Positions 17,066 through 25,873 of a stretch of DNA of 64,000 bases are shown here, in pieces. The translations under genes were made by a program, and so were the position numbers. Source of the DNA: Lactococcus protaetiae (GTDB lineage: Bacteria > Bacillota > Bacilli > Lactobacillales > Streptococcaceae); assembly GCF_006965445.1 (NCBI RefSeq), contig NZ_CP041356.1, forward strand, positions 434,001 through 498,000, given 5' to 3'. Every line of letters starts with the position of its first letter. The first letter of the stretch is position 1. Below the pieces are notes generated by a model. It searched no databases. It was not told the origin of the DNA and saw nothing but the letters and a program-made list of their open reading frames with translations.

Positions 17066-17794
17066 TCACTTTTTTATATTTTCAATTTCTTCTATTGTTA
17101 AAACACGGTAATCTCCTAGCTTTAGATTTTTATCTAATTTTAGATTGCCCATTCTTATTCGTTTAAGGTAAAGAACATACATTTCTACGGCTTCAAACAT
17201 TCGCTTAACTTGATGAAATTTTCCTTCGTGGATAACAATGCGAATCTCGCTCATCCAGCCACTTTGAGTGTCACTTTCATACACTTTTTCTGAGTAAAGC
17301 TCGCCTGGTTTCACTTTTTCTCCATTTTTTAGGGTCAAGCCTGTTGCAAACTTATCAATAATTTCGCTTGTTACTTTTCCATCAATTCGTGCGAAATATT
17401 CTTTCTCTACGTGCTTTTTGGGCTGAGTCAAATCATGACCTAACGCACCATCATTGGTTAAGATAAGGAGTCCTTCTGTATTTTTATCCAATCGCCCAAC
17501 GGGAAAAATATCTTCACGAAAATCTTTTTTGTCTAATAGCTGGACGACTGTTTTAAAAAGATTATCTTTCGTAGCTGATACAACGCCTTGAGGTTTATTC
17601 AACAAATAATAATAAAATTCCTGATAAATGAGCGGATTCCCATCAAAACAAACTTCAACTGAATTTTTATCAACTTGAAAGCGTCCATCTTTTTGCACTT
17701 GTCCAGCAACAGTCACCAGACCTTTTTTTAATAAAATCTTGACGCTACTCCGTGTTCCGATTCCTGCTTCTGCTAAAAATTTGTCTAATCTCAT
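17066..17794 (-). CDS. rsuA: Pseudouridine synthase, RsuA type (16S rRNA)
   Basis: 242 residues. The N-terminal S4 RNA-binding domain (MRLDKFLAEAGIGTRSSVK...) is followed by the RsuA/RluB catalytic domain with GRLDKNTEGLLILTNDG (catalytic Asp in the RLD motif) and KEYFARIDG. The family isomerises a specific uridine in 16S rRNA to pseudouridine. The start ATG lies exactly 6 nt after a TATAAT at 17801-17806, which predicts a leaderless message. It is divergent from mnmE, whose start has the same spacing. Confidence 0.85.
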   Translation of the reverse strand: MRLDKFLAEAGIGTRSSVKILLKKGLVTVAGQVQKDGRFQVDKNSVEVCFDGNPLIYQEFYYYLLNKPQGVVSATKDNLFKTVVQLLDKKDFREDIFPVGRLDKNTEGLLILTNDGALGHDLTQPKKHVEKEYFARIDGKVTSEIIDKFATGLTLKNGEKVKPGELYSEKVYESDTQSGWMSEIRIVIHEGKFHQVKRMFEAVEMYVLYLKRIRMGNLKLDKNLKLGDYRVLTIEEIENIKK

Positions 17795-17800
17795 AAGAAT

Positions 17801-17806
17801 ATTATA
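17801..17806 (-). promoter_or_regulatory. -10 box placing the start site at the ATG of rsuA
   Basis: Minus-strand TATAAT, then ATTCTT, then ATG. There is no room for a ribosome-binding site. Confidence 0.6.
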
Positions 17807-17819
17807 CAGGAAAATCTTT

Positions 17820-17835
17820 GTCAGTGTACTGACAG
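17820..17835. repeat. Iterated palindrome between rsuA and mnmE
   Basis: TGTCAGTGTACTGACA, followed 20 bp later by a single CTGTCAGTA half-site. Confidence 0.75.
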
Positions 17836-17901
17836 ATTCATTTTTACTCTGTCAGTAAATTTTTTTTGGTAAAAGTCCTCCTCAAATGGTAAAAAATAAT
17901 G

Positions 17902-17907
17902 TAAAAT
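17902..17907 (+). promoter_or_regulatory. -10 box placing the start site at the ATG of mnmE
   Basis: TAAAAT, then AGAGCT, then ATG. No Shine-Dalgarno sequence is possible after the predicted start site. Confidence 0.5.
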
Positions 17908-17913
17908 AGAGCT

Positions 17914-19280
17914 ATGAGTTTAACACAAGAATTTGATACAATCGCGGCGATTTCAACGCCGCTTGGTGAGGGAGCAATTTCCATTGTTCGACTTTCGGGA
18001 CCGATGCCCTCGTTATTGCTGACAAAATTTTTCGAGGAAAAACGCTTAAAAACGTTGCTTCACATACGATAAATTATGGACATATTTTTGAAAATGATAC
18101 TTTGATTGACGAAGTTATGGTGTCAGTCATGCGTGCTCCAAAAACATTTACGCGCGAAGATATTGTTGAGATTAATACTCACGGCGGGATTGCTGTGACA
18201 CAAGAAATTTTGCAGGTTTTATTGCGCAATGGTGCCAGACTGGCTGAACCTGGCGAATTTACAAAGCGTGCTTTTTTAAATGGGCGTATGGATTTGGCAC
18301 AAGCTGAGTCCGTGATGGATTTGATTCGGGCAAAGACAGATAAGGCAGCAAATATCGCTGTCAAGCAACTGGATGGTTCACTTTCTCATTTGATTAACAA
18401 TATTCGCGGAGAAATTTTGGAAGCTTTAGCGCAAGTTGAGGTCAATATTGATTATCCTGAATACGATGATGTGGAAACAATGACTTCACAAATGTTAGTG
18501 GAAAAAACTGCTCATTTTGAGCAACTTTTGCGTGGGTTGCTCGCAACGAGTAGACGTGGAAAAATCCTCCGTGAAGGGTTGAAAACGGCAATCATTGGAC
18601 GACCAAATGTTGGAAAATCTTCACTTCTCAATCAGCTTCTTCGTGAAGAAAAGGCGATTGTAACTGATATTGCAGGCACCACAAGAGATAGCATTACTGA
18701 ATTTGCTAATATTGGTGGCGTTCCTTTAGAGTTGATTGATACTGCGGGAATTCGTGAAACTGATGATGTCGTTGAAGCGATTGGTGTTGAACGCTCAAAA
18801 AAAGCACTCTCCGAGGCCGACCTTGTCTTGCTAGTGCTCAATGCTTCAGAGCAGTTGACCCAAAATGACGAAGAACTCCTAGAGTTGTCATCAAATGCTA
18901 ACCGAATCATTTTGCTTAATAAAACTGATTTACCTGAAAAAATTGATATTGACAAACTTCCTCCAGATTTTATTCGTATTTCTGCCCTAAAAAATGAAAA
19001 TCTAGATGCCGTTGAACAAAGAATTAACAGTATTTTCTTCGCAGGTGAGATTGAAGCCGCTGACGGAAACGTCTTATCAAATGCGCGCCATGTTGCACTC
19101 GTTGAAAAAGCACTATCAGCACTGACAGAAGCTAATAATAGTCTATATCAAGGACTTCCTGTTGATTTAGTACAAGTTGACATCACGCGCTGCTGGCAAC
19201 TTCTCGGCGAAATTACTGGCGAAGCCGCACCAGATGAGCTTATCACGCAACTTTTCTCACAATTTTGCCTTGGTAAATAA
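17914..19280 (+). CDS. mnmE: tRNA modification GTPase MnmE (apparent frameshift near 18000)
   Basis: The reading frame starts at ATG 17914 ([20 protein letters not shown]), breaks after ...VRLSG and resumes as [13 protein letters not shown]. One extra G in the GGG at 17998-18000 restores VRLSGTDAL. The repaired length is 455 residues, normal for MnmE. The N-terminal folate-binding domain is followed by a GTPase domain with [12 protein letters not shown] (G1), DIAGTTRD (G2), DTAG (G3) and NKTD (G4), and a C-terminal CLGK motif whose Cys is catalytic. With MnmG it adds the aminomethyl-type group to wobble U34. Probably intact in reality. Confidence 0.92.
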
Positions 19281-19313
19281 AAAATACTGACAGAAATTTC
19301 TGTCAGTATTTTT
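19280..19313. terminator. Perfectly palindromic terminator after mnmE
   Basis: AAAAATACTGACAGAAA pairs with its exact complement TTTCTGTCAGTATTTTT. Built from the iterated motif. Confidence 0.85.
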
Positions 19314-19441
19314 TATCGAAGCAAGTGCGTGCTAATACCCCTACCTCTTAGGTAGGGGACAAAGCAGCACTAAGCTTCGAATTTCGTCCGACTAAATTCA
19401 GTGGTGAGTAGAAACTCCCACTAAACAAGTCTTGACTTCAT
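19314..19441 (+). repeat. Two-hairpin element R1, copy C
   Basis: Begins directly after the terminator's TTTTTTATC: AAGCAAGTGCGTGCTAAT, hairpin 1 (CCCCTACCTC/GGTAGGGG), GCAGCACTAAG, GACTAAATTCAG, hairpin 2 (imperfect), AAGTCTTGACTTCATT. Ends just before the MFS stop. Confidence 0.65.
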
Positions 19442-19446
19442 TTCTA

Positions 19447-20601
19447 TCAGTAAATTTTACCTCTGAAAAGCCCACTATATTTGTAAATAGATAAAGCAAT
19501 AAGGTAAGTAAATATCACAAAGTATGCAATACCCAAAAAGTGAGGGAAATGAGTAAACAAGCTACCGCCGATAAGTCCCGCAAGTGTAGTTCCTGCGTAC
19601 ATCGCAGCATTTGACAGGCTCGATACCGTGCTACGCGCCGTTTCAGTCGTAGTCTGCAAGAGTGCCATGAAAACTGGGAAAATGAAACCATTAACTACAA
19701 AAATAAGCGCTAAAAATGAAAGAATGAACACAAGAGAGCTAAGCCAAGGTAAAATCAGATAGAGGATGCAAAGCGTCAACAAAGCCATCCAGAGCGATTT
19801 TGCAAGCCCTAGACGATTGATGATTTTATTTCCAAAAGTTGAGCCTACAAACTGTCCTAATCCAAGTATCATCATGCTTGCGCCAACCTGCGAGAGGTCA
19901 AGATGAAACTGATGGCTGAACCAAGTACCGATAAAAATAAATACGGTAAAATTTCCAGTTTGAAAAATCAGGTAACCGATGAGAAAATTAACTGCTTTTT
20001 TATTGTTTAAAATAACTTTGTAAATACTTATAAATCCTTTATTAGCCTGCTTTGTTGCTGATGATGTGGGCAAAAATTTTCCGACTAAAAAGAATAGTAA
20101 AACAGTGCAAAATGAAATCAAAACAAAAGGTGTACGCCAGTTGACTGTGGCAAGAAAACTGCCCAGTGGAACACCTGCAATCTGCGCTAGAGCAAGCCCT
20201 GAACTTGCAAAACCAATCATTTTGACCACCTGATTTTTAGGTGCTATAAGCGGAATCATCGCCCAAACTTGCGGTGTGACAAAGGAGGCTGCGACACCTG
20301 CGAGAAAACGAAAAATGAGCATGAGGACAAAACTGGTCGCAAAAGCACACAGAAAAGTGGCAAGAGCAAAGCCTGCAAAGCCGAACATCATAACTTTCTT
20401 ACGATTTCGCCCGTCAGAAAATGGTCCGCTAATTAGCGCAAAAACTGCATAACCAATAGCATAGGCAGAAACAAGCCAGCCAGATAAGCTCGCTGTAATC
20501 CCATAAAGTCGAGATAATGTAGGCAAGAGCGGAGAGATAAGGAAAGTATCTGTACCAATGAGAAACATGACCAGAAAGAAAGTGAATGAGTATTTTTTCA
20601 T
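19447..20601 (-). CDS. MFS transporter, DHA1 family
   Basis: 384 residues with about 12 membrane helices. The loop after helix 2 reads GPFSDGRNRKKVM, matching motif A (GxxxDxxGRKxxL-like), and APKNQVVKM occurs near motif B/C. It resembles AraJ/YdhP-like drug or metabolite exporters. The substrate is unknown. An AAAGGA site precedes the ATG. The ArsR-type regulator gene lies 67 bp upstream on the same strand, so the pair is probably one regulatory unit. Confidence 0.8.
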   Translation of the reverse strand: MKKYSFTFFLVMFLIGTDTFLISPLLPTLSRLYGITASLSGWLVSAYAIGYAVFALISGPFSDGRNRKKVMMFGFAGFALATFLCAFATSFVLMLIFRFLAGVAASFVTPQVWAMIPLIAPKNQVVKMIGFASSGLALAQIAGVPLGSFLATVNWRTPFVLISFCTVLLFFLVGKFLPTSSATKQANKGFISIYKVILNNKKAVNFLIGYLIFQTGNFTVFIFIGTWFSHQFHLDLSQVGASMMILGLGQFVGSTFGNKIINRLGLAKSLWMALLTLCILYLILPWLSSLVFILSFLALIFVVNGFIFPVFMALLQTTTETARSTVSSLSNAAMYAGTTLAGLIGGSLFTHFPHFLGIAYFVIFTYLIALSIYKYSGLFRGKIY

Positions 20602-20668
20602 AATTTTTCCTTTTATTTATATATTTAGATTTATCGATATATAAAGCAAAAACAAATCCTAGCGCTTA

Positions 20669-20968
20669 TCAAAGCAAATCTAGGAAATGTGGAAGATATT
20701 TGTCAAATGTTTCCTGATTGAGCGAAACGATTTTTTCGCGCGAAGCCTTACGAGTATTGATAAGTCCAGCCTCACGCAAAGTTTTCATATGGTAAGACAT
20801 GGTGGGCTGACTCATATCCAAATTTTCGCCAAGTACCGTGCAGTTGCACTCATCAGAACTACGTGACACTAAAAGACGCAAAACTTCTAGACGAGTTGGA
20901 TCAGATAAAGCGTGAAAAATCTTGGTTAGTGTTTCATTATCAGGTTTTTCTGATATATTGATATTCAT
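20669..20968 (-). CDS. ArsR/SmtB family regulator
   Basis: 99 residues forming a single winged-helix domain: HALSDPTRLEVLRLL, then SQPTMSYHMKTLREAGLI (recognition helix) and a wing. Cysteines in DECNC near residue 40 could bind metal, but their position is not a classical ArsR site, so the inducer is unknown. It is co-directional with the MFS gene at 19447. TATAAT at 20975-20980 is 6 nt before the ATG, and an AT-rich GATATAT-containing dyad surrounds it. Confidence 0.85.
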   Translation of the reverse strand: MNINISEKPDNETLTKIFHALSDPTRLEVLRLLVSRSSDECNCTVLGENLDMSQPTMSYHMKTLREAGLINTRKASREKIVSLNQETFDKYLPHFLDLL

Positions 20969-20974
20969 GAATAT

Positions 20975-21002
20975 ATTATAGCACTTCCCTAATTTTTTGC
21001 AA
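20975..21002 (-). promoter_or_regulatory. Promoter of the ArsR gene with leaderless geometry
   Basis: TTGCAA -35, 16-nt spacer, extended -10 TGCTATAAT, then 6 nt to ATG. The transcript should begin at the start codon. Confidence 0.6.
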
Positions 21003-21010
21003 ACAATCGT

Positions 21011-21736
21011 TCACAAATTCCGCTGACATTCCCCAAAGTAAGTGCCTTGAAAATTTCGTCCATTGATGACAATTAAACGATGATTAACTCTGTAAGCACG
21101 AACATATTTTGCAGATTTACCTGGTTCATTTTTATCAAAAATGAGTGTGTATTCATTTCCCAAGCTCTTCAACAAAATTCTGAGATTACTTGCTGACAAA
21201 CTGGTTATCAACACATCTGGCTGCAATACATTAACTAATTTCGCTAACTTTGAATCAAATTGCTCTTGTTGCATTTTACTTAGTCCAGGCCAAACAGGAC
21301 GCGTTGCAATTGGTGTGAACAAATCTACATGAACCGCTACATTTTTTCCACCCGTATAGCTCGCGTTAAATATGGGTAGAAACTTCGCTAACTGATTAAA
21401 CCAACGACTCGGATTATATCGAAAATATTGATTTAATGCACTTTTATAACCTTCAATATTTACTGACAGGCTACCTGCCCTTTCTGTCAGTGCTGACAGA
21501 TTTTTAAAACGCTGATTTTCGCCAAATTCTGCATCTGACGGATTCTTGCTTACCGTCAACACTCGTAAATCAGATTTCTCATAAGCTTCCAAATCTCCAA
21601 ACCAAAGGATTGGTATACTATCAGGTACAACAACTTCTGCTGTTTCAGGCAAATTTTTTAGTTGTTCAAACTCTTGTCCTATTTCATTGATTAAATCATC
21701 AATTTTTGTCTCATCAATCTTCTGCTTTGATGCCAT
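21011..21736 (-). CDS. Uncharacterised protein, possibly uracil-DNA-glycosylase-like fold
   Basis: About 241 residues from the ATG at 21736 (GAGG upstream); an in-frame start at 21823 would overlap recG. Seen: LRVLTVSKNPSDAEF near residue 55, VAVHVDLFTPIATRPVW in the middle and QPDVLITSLS later. The layout (N-P-S near a strand end, H/D-rich strand, then a P-D-V-hhh strand) loosely recalls the uracil-DNA glycosylase superfamily. That is a weak inference and no function is claimed. It follows recG by 52 bp and is probably co-transcribed. The SALTE peptide encoded by palindrome 21484-21499 lies inside it. Confidence 0.55.
   Translation of the reverse strand: MASKQKIDETKIDDLINEIGQEFEQLKNLPETAEVVVPDSIPILWFGDLEAYEKSDLRVLTVSKNPSDAEFGENQRFKNLSALTERAGSLSVNIEGYKSALNQYFRYNPSRWFNQLAKFLPIFNASYTGGKNVAVHVDLFTPIATRPVWPGLSKMQQEQFDSKLAKLVNVLQPDVLITSLSASNLRILLKSLGNEYTLIFDKNEPGKSAKYVRAYRVNHRLIVINGRNFQGTYFGECQRNL
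21484..21499. repeat. Iterated palindrome in coding sequence
   Basis: CTGTCAGTGCTGACAG encodes L-S-A-L-T-E on the minus strand, with a further half-site 25 bp away. Confidence 0.8.
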
Positions 21737-21788
21737 CTCAATATCCTCATAATTTTCACACTCTCCGGAGGATACAAGCAAGAAACTT

Positions 21789-23795
21789 CTAGTCAAATCC
21801 ACCGTCCACTTCAACTTGCGCAATCAACCAACGATGCACCGGCTCGTCTGCTGTCTTAAATACTGCAACAGCTTCTTGTCTTGCGACTTCCAAAATATTG
21901 TAATCATTAACTAAATCAGCCACCAAAAATTCAGGAATACCACTTTGCCGCACTCCAAATATTTCACCAGAACCACGCATTTTTAAGTCTTCCTCAGCTA
22001 AGACAAAACCATTTTGTGTCTGAGTCATAATTTTCATTCGTTGTTTGCCTGAGTCTGATTTCGGGTTTGCCACTAAAATCGCATAAGACTTTTTCACACC
22101 ACGCCCTACACGTCCTCGAAGTTGATGAAGTTGCGATAAACCAAAGCGGTCAGCATCCATAATCACCATAATTGTCGCATTTGGTACATCGACCCCAACC
22201 TCAATGACCGTCGTTGACACTAAAATATCAAGCTTTGCCGACTTAAACTCCTGCATGATTTGCTCTTTTTCCTCATTTTTCATCTTACCATGTAAAAGTC
22301 CAATATGAGCAAAAGCGCCAAAATAAGCCGTCAATTCAGCATAAAGTGCCTCAGCATTTTTTAAATCTAATACTTCACTCTCTTCAATAAGAGGGGAAAT
22401 AAAGTAAACCTGTGCCTCATGTGAAAGTTCAGTCTGAATCCATTTCAAAACCTCTGAAAGTTGTTCATGCTTAACCCATCGTGTTGTAATTGGCTGCCTA
22501 CCTTTTGGCAATTCATCAATAATTGACACATCCATATCACCAAATGCTGTAATCGCAAGTGTCCGCGGAATAGGCGTCGCTGTCATCATCAAAACATCAG
22601 GATTTTGTCCCTTTTCCCTAAGAATTTTACGTTGATTGACTCCAAAACGGTGCTGTTCATCAGTAATCACCAAACCTAGATTGTAAAAATCCACACCATC
22701 TTGAATCAATGCGTGCGTTCCCACAATCATATGCGTATGCCCAGAAGCTAAATCTGATAGGATTTGACGTCGCTCGGCAGCTTTCAGCCCAGAAACTAAC
22801 AAAGAAATCTTTAATTCAGGAAATAGTTGTTGTAAATTTGCAAAGTGCTGTCTAGCCAAAATTTCCGTAGGTACCATAATAGCCGCTTGAAAATTCGCCA
22901 AACAAGCGGCATACATCGCAAGACTCGCCACTACGGTTTTTCCCGAACCCACATCTCCTTGCAGCAAACGATTCATATGATAGGGTGATTTCATATCCAA
23001 TAAAATTTCATTTAAAGCCGATTTCTGAGCATTAGTCAACTCAAATGGCAATTCACGCATTTTATCCTCAATTTCATCTTGTTGAAACTTAATTAACAGA
23101 CCTTCTCGCCCAGATTTTTCTTTATTTTTAAGGGCTTGAAGTTTCAACTGGAAGAAAAACAATTCTTCAAATTTTACACGCCTTAACGCTTGTTTGTGTT
23201 GCTCCATATCTTCTGGAAAATGCATCGCACGCACCGCTTCTTGTTGATTCATCAAACGATATTTTTCCAAAAGATAATCAGGCAAATTTTCCTGTAAATC
23301 CTCTAAAACACCGCCATCAAAAACTTGTTGAATCGCTTTAACCAGTTGCGTTTGCTTCAAACCTGCTGTTAAATGATAAACAGGCTCAAATCCCGAATCT
23401 ACTTGCCCCACAACCTTCATTCCCAAAAGTTGTTGCTTTGCAAGTTCCCATTTCCCATAAACAGCAATTTCTGTACCCACTTCAACTTTATCTGCCAAAT
23501 AAGGCTGATTGAAAAAACTAACTGCCACAATACTCTCGCCTTGCTTAATTTTAAAAGAAAGTCGATTTCGTTTGAAGCCATAATACTGCACATTTGCGGG
23601 TGTCACTACCGTGCCAATAATCGTCGCTTTTTCACCATCAAGCAACTCAAAAACGCTGCGTGATGCAAAGTCCTCGTAGCGAAATGGAAAATAGAGCAAT
23701 AAATCCTGAACAGTAAAAACGCCTAACTTATGGAAGTTTTCTACTGCTTTAGGTCCCACACCCTTCAAATATTGTATTGAGTCTGTTAAATTCAT
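21789..23795 (-). CDS. recG: ATP-dependent DNA helicase RecG
   Basis: About 668 residues, the normal RecG size. The N-terminal wedge/OB region has LKGVGPKAVENFHKLG (helix-hairpin-helix). The SF2 helicase core has LLQGDVGSGKT (Walker A), DEQHRFG (DExH), TATPIPRTL (motif III) and QLRGRVGRG (motif VI). RecG reverses stalled forks and resolves branched DNA. The ATG at 23795 is chosen over a TTG at 23810 because a TATAAT at 23802-23807 ends 6 nt before it; the TTG lies upstream of the likely transcription start. Confidence 0.95.
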   Translation of the reverse strand: MNLTDSIQYLKGVGPKAVENFHKLGVFTVQDLLLYFPFRYEDFASRSVFELLDGEKATIIGTVVTPANVQYYGFKRNRLSFKIKQGESIVAVSFFNQPYLADKVEVGTEIAVYGKWELAKQQLLGMKVVGQVDSGFEPVYHLTAGLKQTQLVKAIQQVFDGGVLEDLQENLPDYLLEKYRLMNQQEAVRAMHFPEDMEQHKQALRRVKFEELFFFQLKLQALKNKEKSGREGLLIKFQQDEIEDKMRELPFELTNAQKSALNEILLDMKSPYHMNRLLQGDVGSGKTVVASLAMYAACLANFQAAIMVPTEILARQHFANLQQLFPELKISLLVSGLKAAERRQILSDLASGHTHMIVGTHALIQDGVDFYNLGLVITDEQHRFGVNQRKILREKGQNPDVLMMTATPIPRTLAITAFGDMDVSIIDELPKGRQPITTRWVKHEQLSEVLKWIQTELSHEAQVYFISPLIEESEVLDLKNAEALYAELTAYFGAFAHIGLLHGKMKNEEKEQIMQEFKSAKLDILVSTTVIEVGVDVPNATIMVIMDADRFGLSQLHQLRGRVGRGVKKSYAILVANPKSDSGKQRMKIMTQTQNGFVLAEEDLKMRGSGEIFGVRQSGIPEFLVADLVNDYNILEVARQEAVAVFKTADEPVHRWLIAQVEVDGGFD

Positions 23796-23801
23796 AACTT
23801 T

Positions 23802-23807
23802 ATTATA
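23802..23807 (-). promoter_or_regulatory. -10 box placing the start site at the ATG of recG
   Basis: Minus-strand TATAAT then AAAGTT then ATG. No leader is possible if this promoter is used. Confidence 0.55.
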
Positions 23808-23875
23808 CAATAAAAACTAACAAAACTGCCGGTTTGTTCCACCAACTTCAATATCAAGAGATTAAATCTCTCAAA

Positions 23876-23907
23876 TAAAAAAACCAACATCAAAGCTGGT
23901 TTTTTTA
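23876..23907 (-). terminator. Terminator of gap
   Basis: On the minus strand AAAAACCA...TGGTTTTT forms the stem and ends in a T-run, 18 bp after the stop codon. Confidence 0.75.
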
Positions 23908-23924
23908 TCCTTAAAATCGGAAAA

Positions 23925-24935
23925 TTATTTAGCGATTTTAGCGAAGTGTTCAAGAGTACGAACAAGGTTTGAAGTGTATGACATTTCGTTATCGTACCAT
24001 GATACAGTCTTAACAAGTTGAACGCCGTTAGCTGAAGTAACTTCAGTTTGAGTAGCATCAAAGAGTGAAGAGTTAGAAATACCAACGATATCAGATGAAA
24101 CGATTTGGTCTTCGTTGTAGCCGAATGATTCGTTAGATGCTGCTTTCATAGCTGCATTGATTTCTTCAACAGTAACTTCTTTATCAAGGATAGTAACAAG
24201 TTCTGTCAATGAACCAGTTGGAACTGGTACACGTTGTGCATGACCTTGAAGTTTACCATTAAGTTCTGGCAATACAAGACCGATAGCTTTAGCAGCACCT
24301 GTTGAGTTAGGAACGATATTTTCTGCTGCTGCACGTGCGCGACGGAAGTCACCACCACGGTGTGGGCCATCAAGAGTCATTTGGTCACCAGTGTAACCGT
24401 GAACTGTAGTCATTGTACCAACTTTGATACCAAAGTTTTTGTTCAAAGTATCAGCCATTGGTGCAAGACAGTTAGTTGTACATGAACCAGCTGAGATTAC
24501 TGTTTCAGTACCGTCAAGTACGTCGTGGTTAGTGTTGAAAACGATAGTTTTAACGTCGCTTCCACCAGGTGCTGTGATAACAACTTTCTTAGCACCGTTA
24601 GCGTGCAAATGTTGTTCAGCTTTTTCTTTAGTTGCGAAGAAACCAGTTGCTTCAAGAACGATTTCTGCACCAACTTCAGCCCAGTTGATGTTAGCAGGAT
24701 TTGATTCAGCAGTTACTTTAACGAATTTACCGTTAACTTCGAATCCACCATCTTTAACTTCAACTTTACCGTTGAAACGACCTTGAGTTGTGTCATATTT
24801 CAACAAGTGAGCAAGCATTGCTGGGTCTGTAAGGTCGTTGATTGCAACAACTTCAACACCTTCAACATTTTGAATACGACGGAAAGCAAGACGACCGATA
24901 CGACCGAAACCGTTAATACCAACTTTAACTACCAT
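23925..24935 (-). CDS. gap: Glyceraldehyde-3-phosphate dehydrogenase
   Basis: 336 residues, full length. It oxidises glyceraldehyde 3-phosphate to 1,3-bisphosphoglycerate with NAD+ in glycolysis. GFGRIGR (NAD fold) is at the N-terminus, the catalytic Cys lies in [12 protein letters not shown] near residue 152, a catalytic His occurs in [10 protein letters not shown], and WYDNEMSY is near the C-terminus. A strong AAGGAGG site lies 10 nt before the ATG. Codon choice is strongly biased, as expected for a highly expressed gene, and no iterated palindrome lies inside. Confidence 0.98.
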   Translation of the reverse strand: MVVKVGINGFGRIGRLAFRRIQNVEGVEVVAINDLTDPAMLAHLLKYDTTQGRFNGKVEVKDGGFEVNGKFVKVTAESNPANINWAEVGAEIVLEATGFFATKEKAEQHLHANGAKKVVITAPGGSDVKTIVFNTNHDVLDGTETVISAGSCTTNCLAPMADTLNKNFGIKVGTMTTVHGYTGDQMTLDGPHRGGDFRRARAAAENIVPNSTGAAKAIGLVLPELNGKLQGHAQRVPVPTGSLTELVTILDKEVTVEEINAAMKAASNESFGYNEDQIVSSDIVGISNSSLFDATQTEVTSANGVQLVKTVSWYDNEMSYTSNLVRTLEHFAKIAK

Positions 24936-24967
24936 GAGTAGTTTCCTCCTTATAGGGATTAAATTTT

Positions 24968-24985
24968 ATAAAAGGCGAACCTTTT
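24968..24985 (-). promoter_or_regulatory. UUCG hairpin in the gap leader
   Basis: AAAAGG-TTCG-CCTTTT forms a 6-bp stem capped by a stable tetraloop, 33 nt upstream of the gap start codon. It may stabilise the 5' end of the mRNA (inference). Confidence 0.45.
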
Positions 24986-25020
24986 AAAGTGACTAAGTTA
25001 ATCATTTAACTTACTCCTTT

Positions 25021-25048
25021 ATTTTAACACTTTTTTCGAAATTTGCAA
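25021..25048 (-). promoter_or_regulatory. Promoter of gap
   Basis: TTGCAA (-35), 16-nt spacer, extended -10 TGTTAAAAT. The predicted leader is about 80 nt and contains the UUCG hairpin. Confidence 0.6.
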
Positions 25049-25155
25049 ACATAAACTCCCCTAGAAGCGCGCTACAAAAGCAACAGTAGAGCGATAACAA
25101 CTGAAAGCGGTTTACATTAAATTCACTGACAACTTCCTAAAATTGCTCAAAATTT

Positions 25156-25170
25156 CTGTCAGTACTGACA
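25156..25170. repeat. Iterated palindrome, intergenic
   Basis: CTGTCAGTACTGACA between gap and the RocS-like gene. Confidence 0.75.
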
Positions 25171-25180
25171 AAAATAAAGT

Positions 25181-25224
25181 GATATAAAAAAATACAACTG
25201 TGTTCCAGATGTATTTTTTATATC
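25181..25224 (-). terminator. Terminator of the RocS-like gene
   Basis: GATATAAAAAAATACA pairs with TGTATTTTTTATATC around a ~13-nt loop, immediately downstream of the stop. Confidence 0.7.
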
Positions 25225-25225
25225 A

Positions 25226-25738
25226 TTACTTTTTTCCAAATAATCGACCAAAAAATCCTTTATTTTCCACATTCTTTATACTTTCCTGTAAGTCTGTGAA
25301 AAATTGCTTTTGATCAGTAAGTGCTTTCTCCATCAGTTCTTGTTGTTTCTTAATTTGTGCATCTTTTTCGGCAATTTGCTCATCCTTGACAGAAAGCTGT
25401 TTATCTTTCGATTCAAGTTGACTATTCAAACGGTCGATTTCGGCATTTTTATCTTTCATCAACGCACTAATCATTTCGTAAGCCGCTGACGTCGCATCAT
25501 CGGTTTTGACAGAAAGTTCTACCGTTGATGCAGACTCTTTTTCTACCACTTCTGCCTCAGCAGTCACAACTTTCCCGTACAAATGCTCAAGTTCATGAAT
25601 GCCTTCTTTATTTACAACTGTTATATTTTTCTCATTTTTCTCTACGAATTTAGCATTCAACGATTTCACACGTTTATTCATCGCCTGACGTGTCACTCCA
25701 AAAAGCTCTGCCAATTCACTTACTGTTTTAGTTTCCAT
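25226..25738 (-). CDS. RocS-like chromosome segregation protein (DUF536)
   Basis: About 170 residues. The N-terminal helix-turn-helix is TVSELAELFGVTRQAMNKRVK. A long heptad-rich coiled coil (about 85-155) contains KDKNAEIDRLNSQLESKDKQ, and the C-terminal GFFGRLFGKK looks like an amphipathic membrane-binding helix. This architecture matches the streptococcal RocS protein, which links DNA to the membrane during nucleoid segregation. The functional call is by architecture only. The ATG at 25738 is 7 nt after an extended -10 (TGGTATTAT), so this message too may be leaderless. An ATG 9 nt upstream overlaps the -10. Confidence 0.65.
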   Translation of the reverse strand: METKTVSELAELFGVTRQAMNKRVKSLNAKFVEKNEKNITVVNKEGIHELEHLYGKVVTAEAEVVEKESASTVELSVKTDDATSAAYEMISALMKDKNAEIDRLNSQLESKDKQLSVKDEQIAEKDAQIKKQQELMEKALTDQKQFFTDLQESIKNVENKGFFGRLFGKK

Positions 25739-25873
25739 ATCATCCATAATACCATATTTTTGGCTATTTATACAGCCTTTTTATAAAAATTTATTTGTAT
25801 ATTGTTTCTGTAAAAATGAGAAAAATATTATAATTATATTATAGTATTTTTAATTATGGAAAGGAATTTATTG

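Noticed and set aside
25095-25115. Possible CcpA cre site upstream of gap (TGAAAGCGGTTTACA)
   Set aside because: One base longer than the cre consensus spacing, so the right half is out of register.
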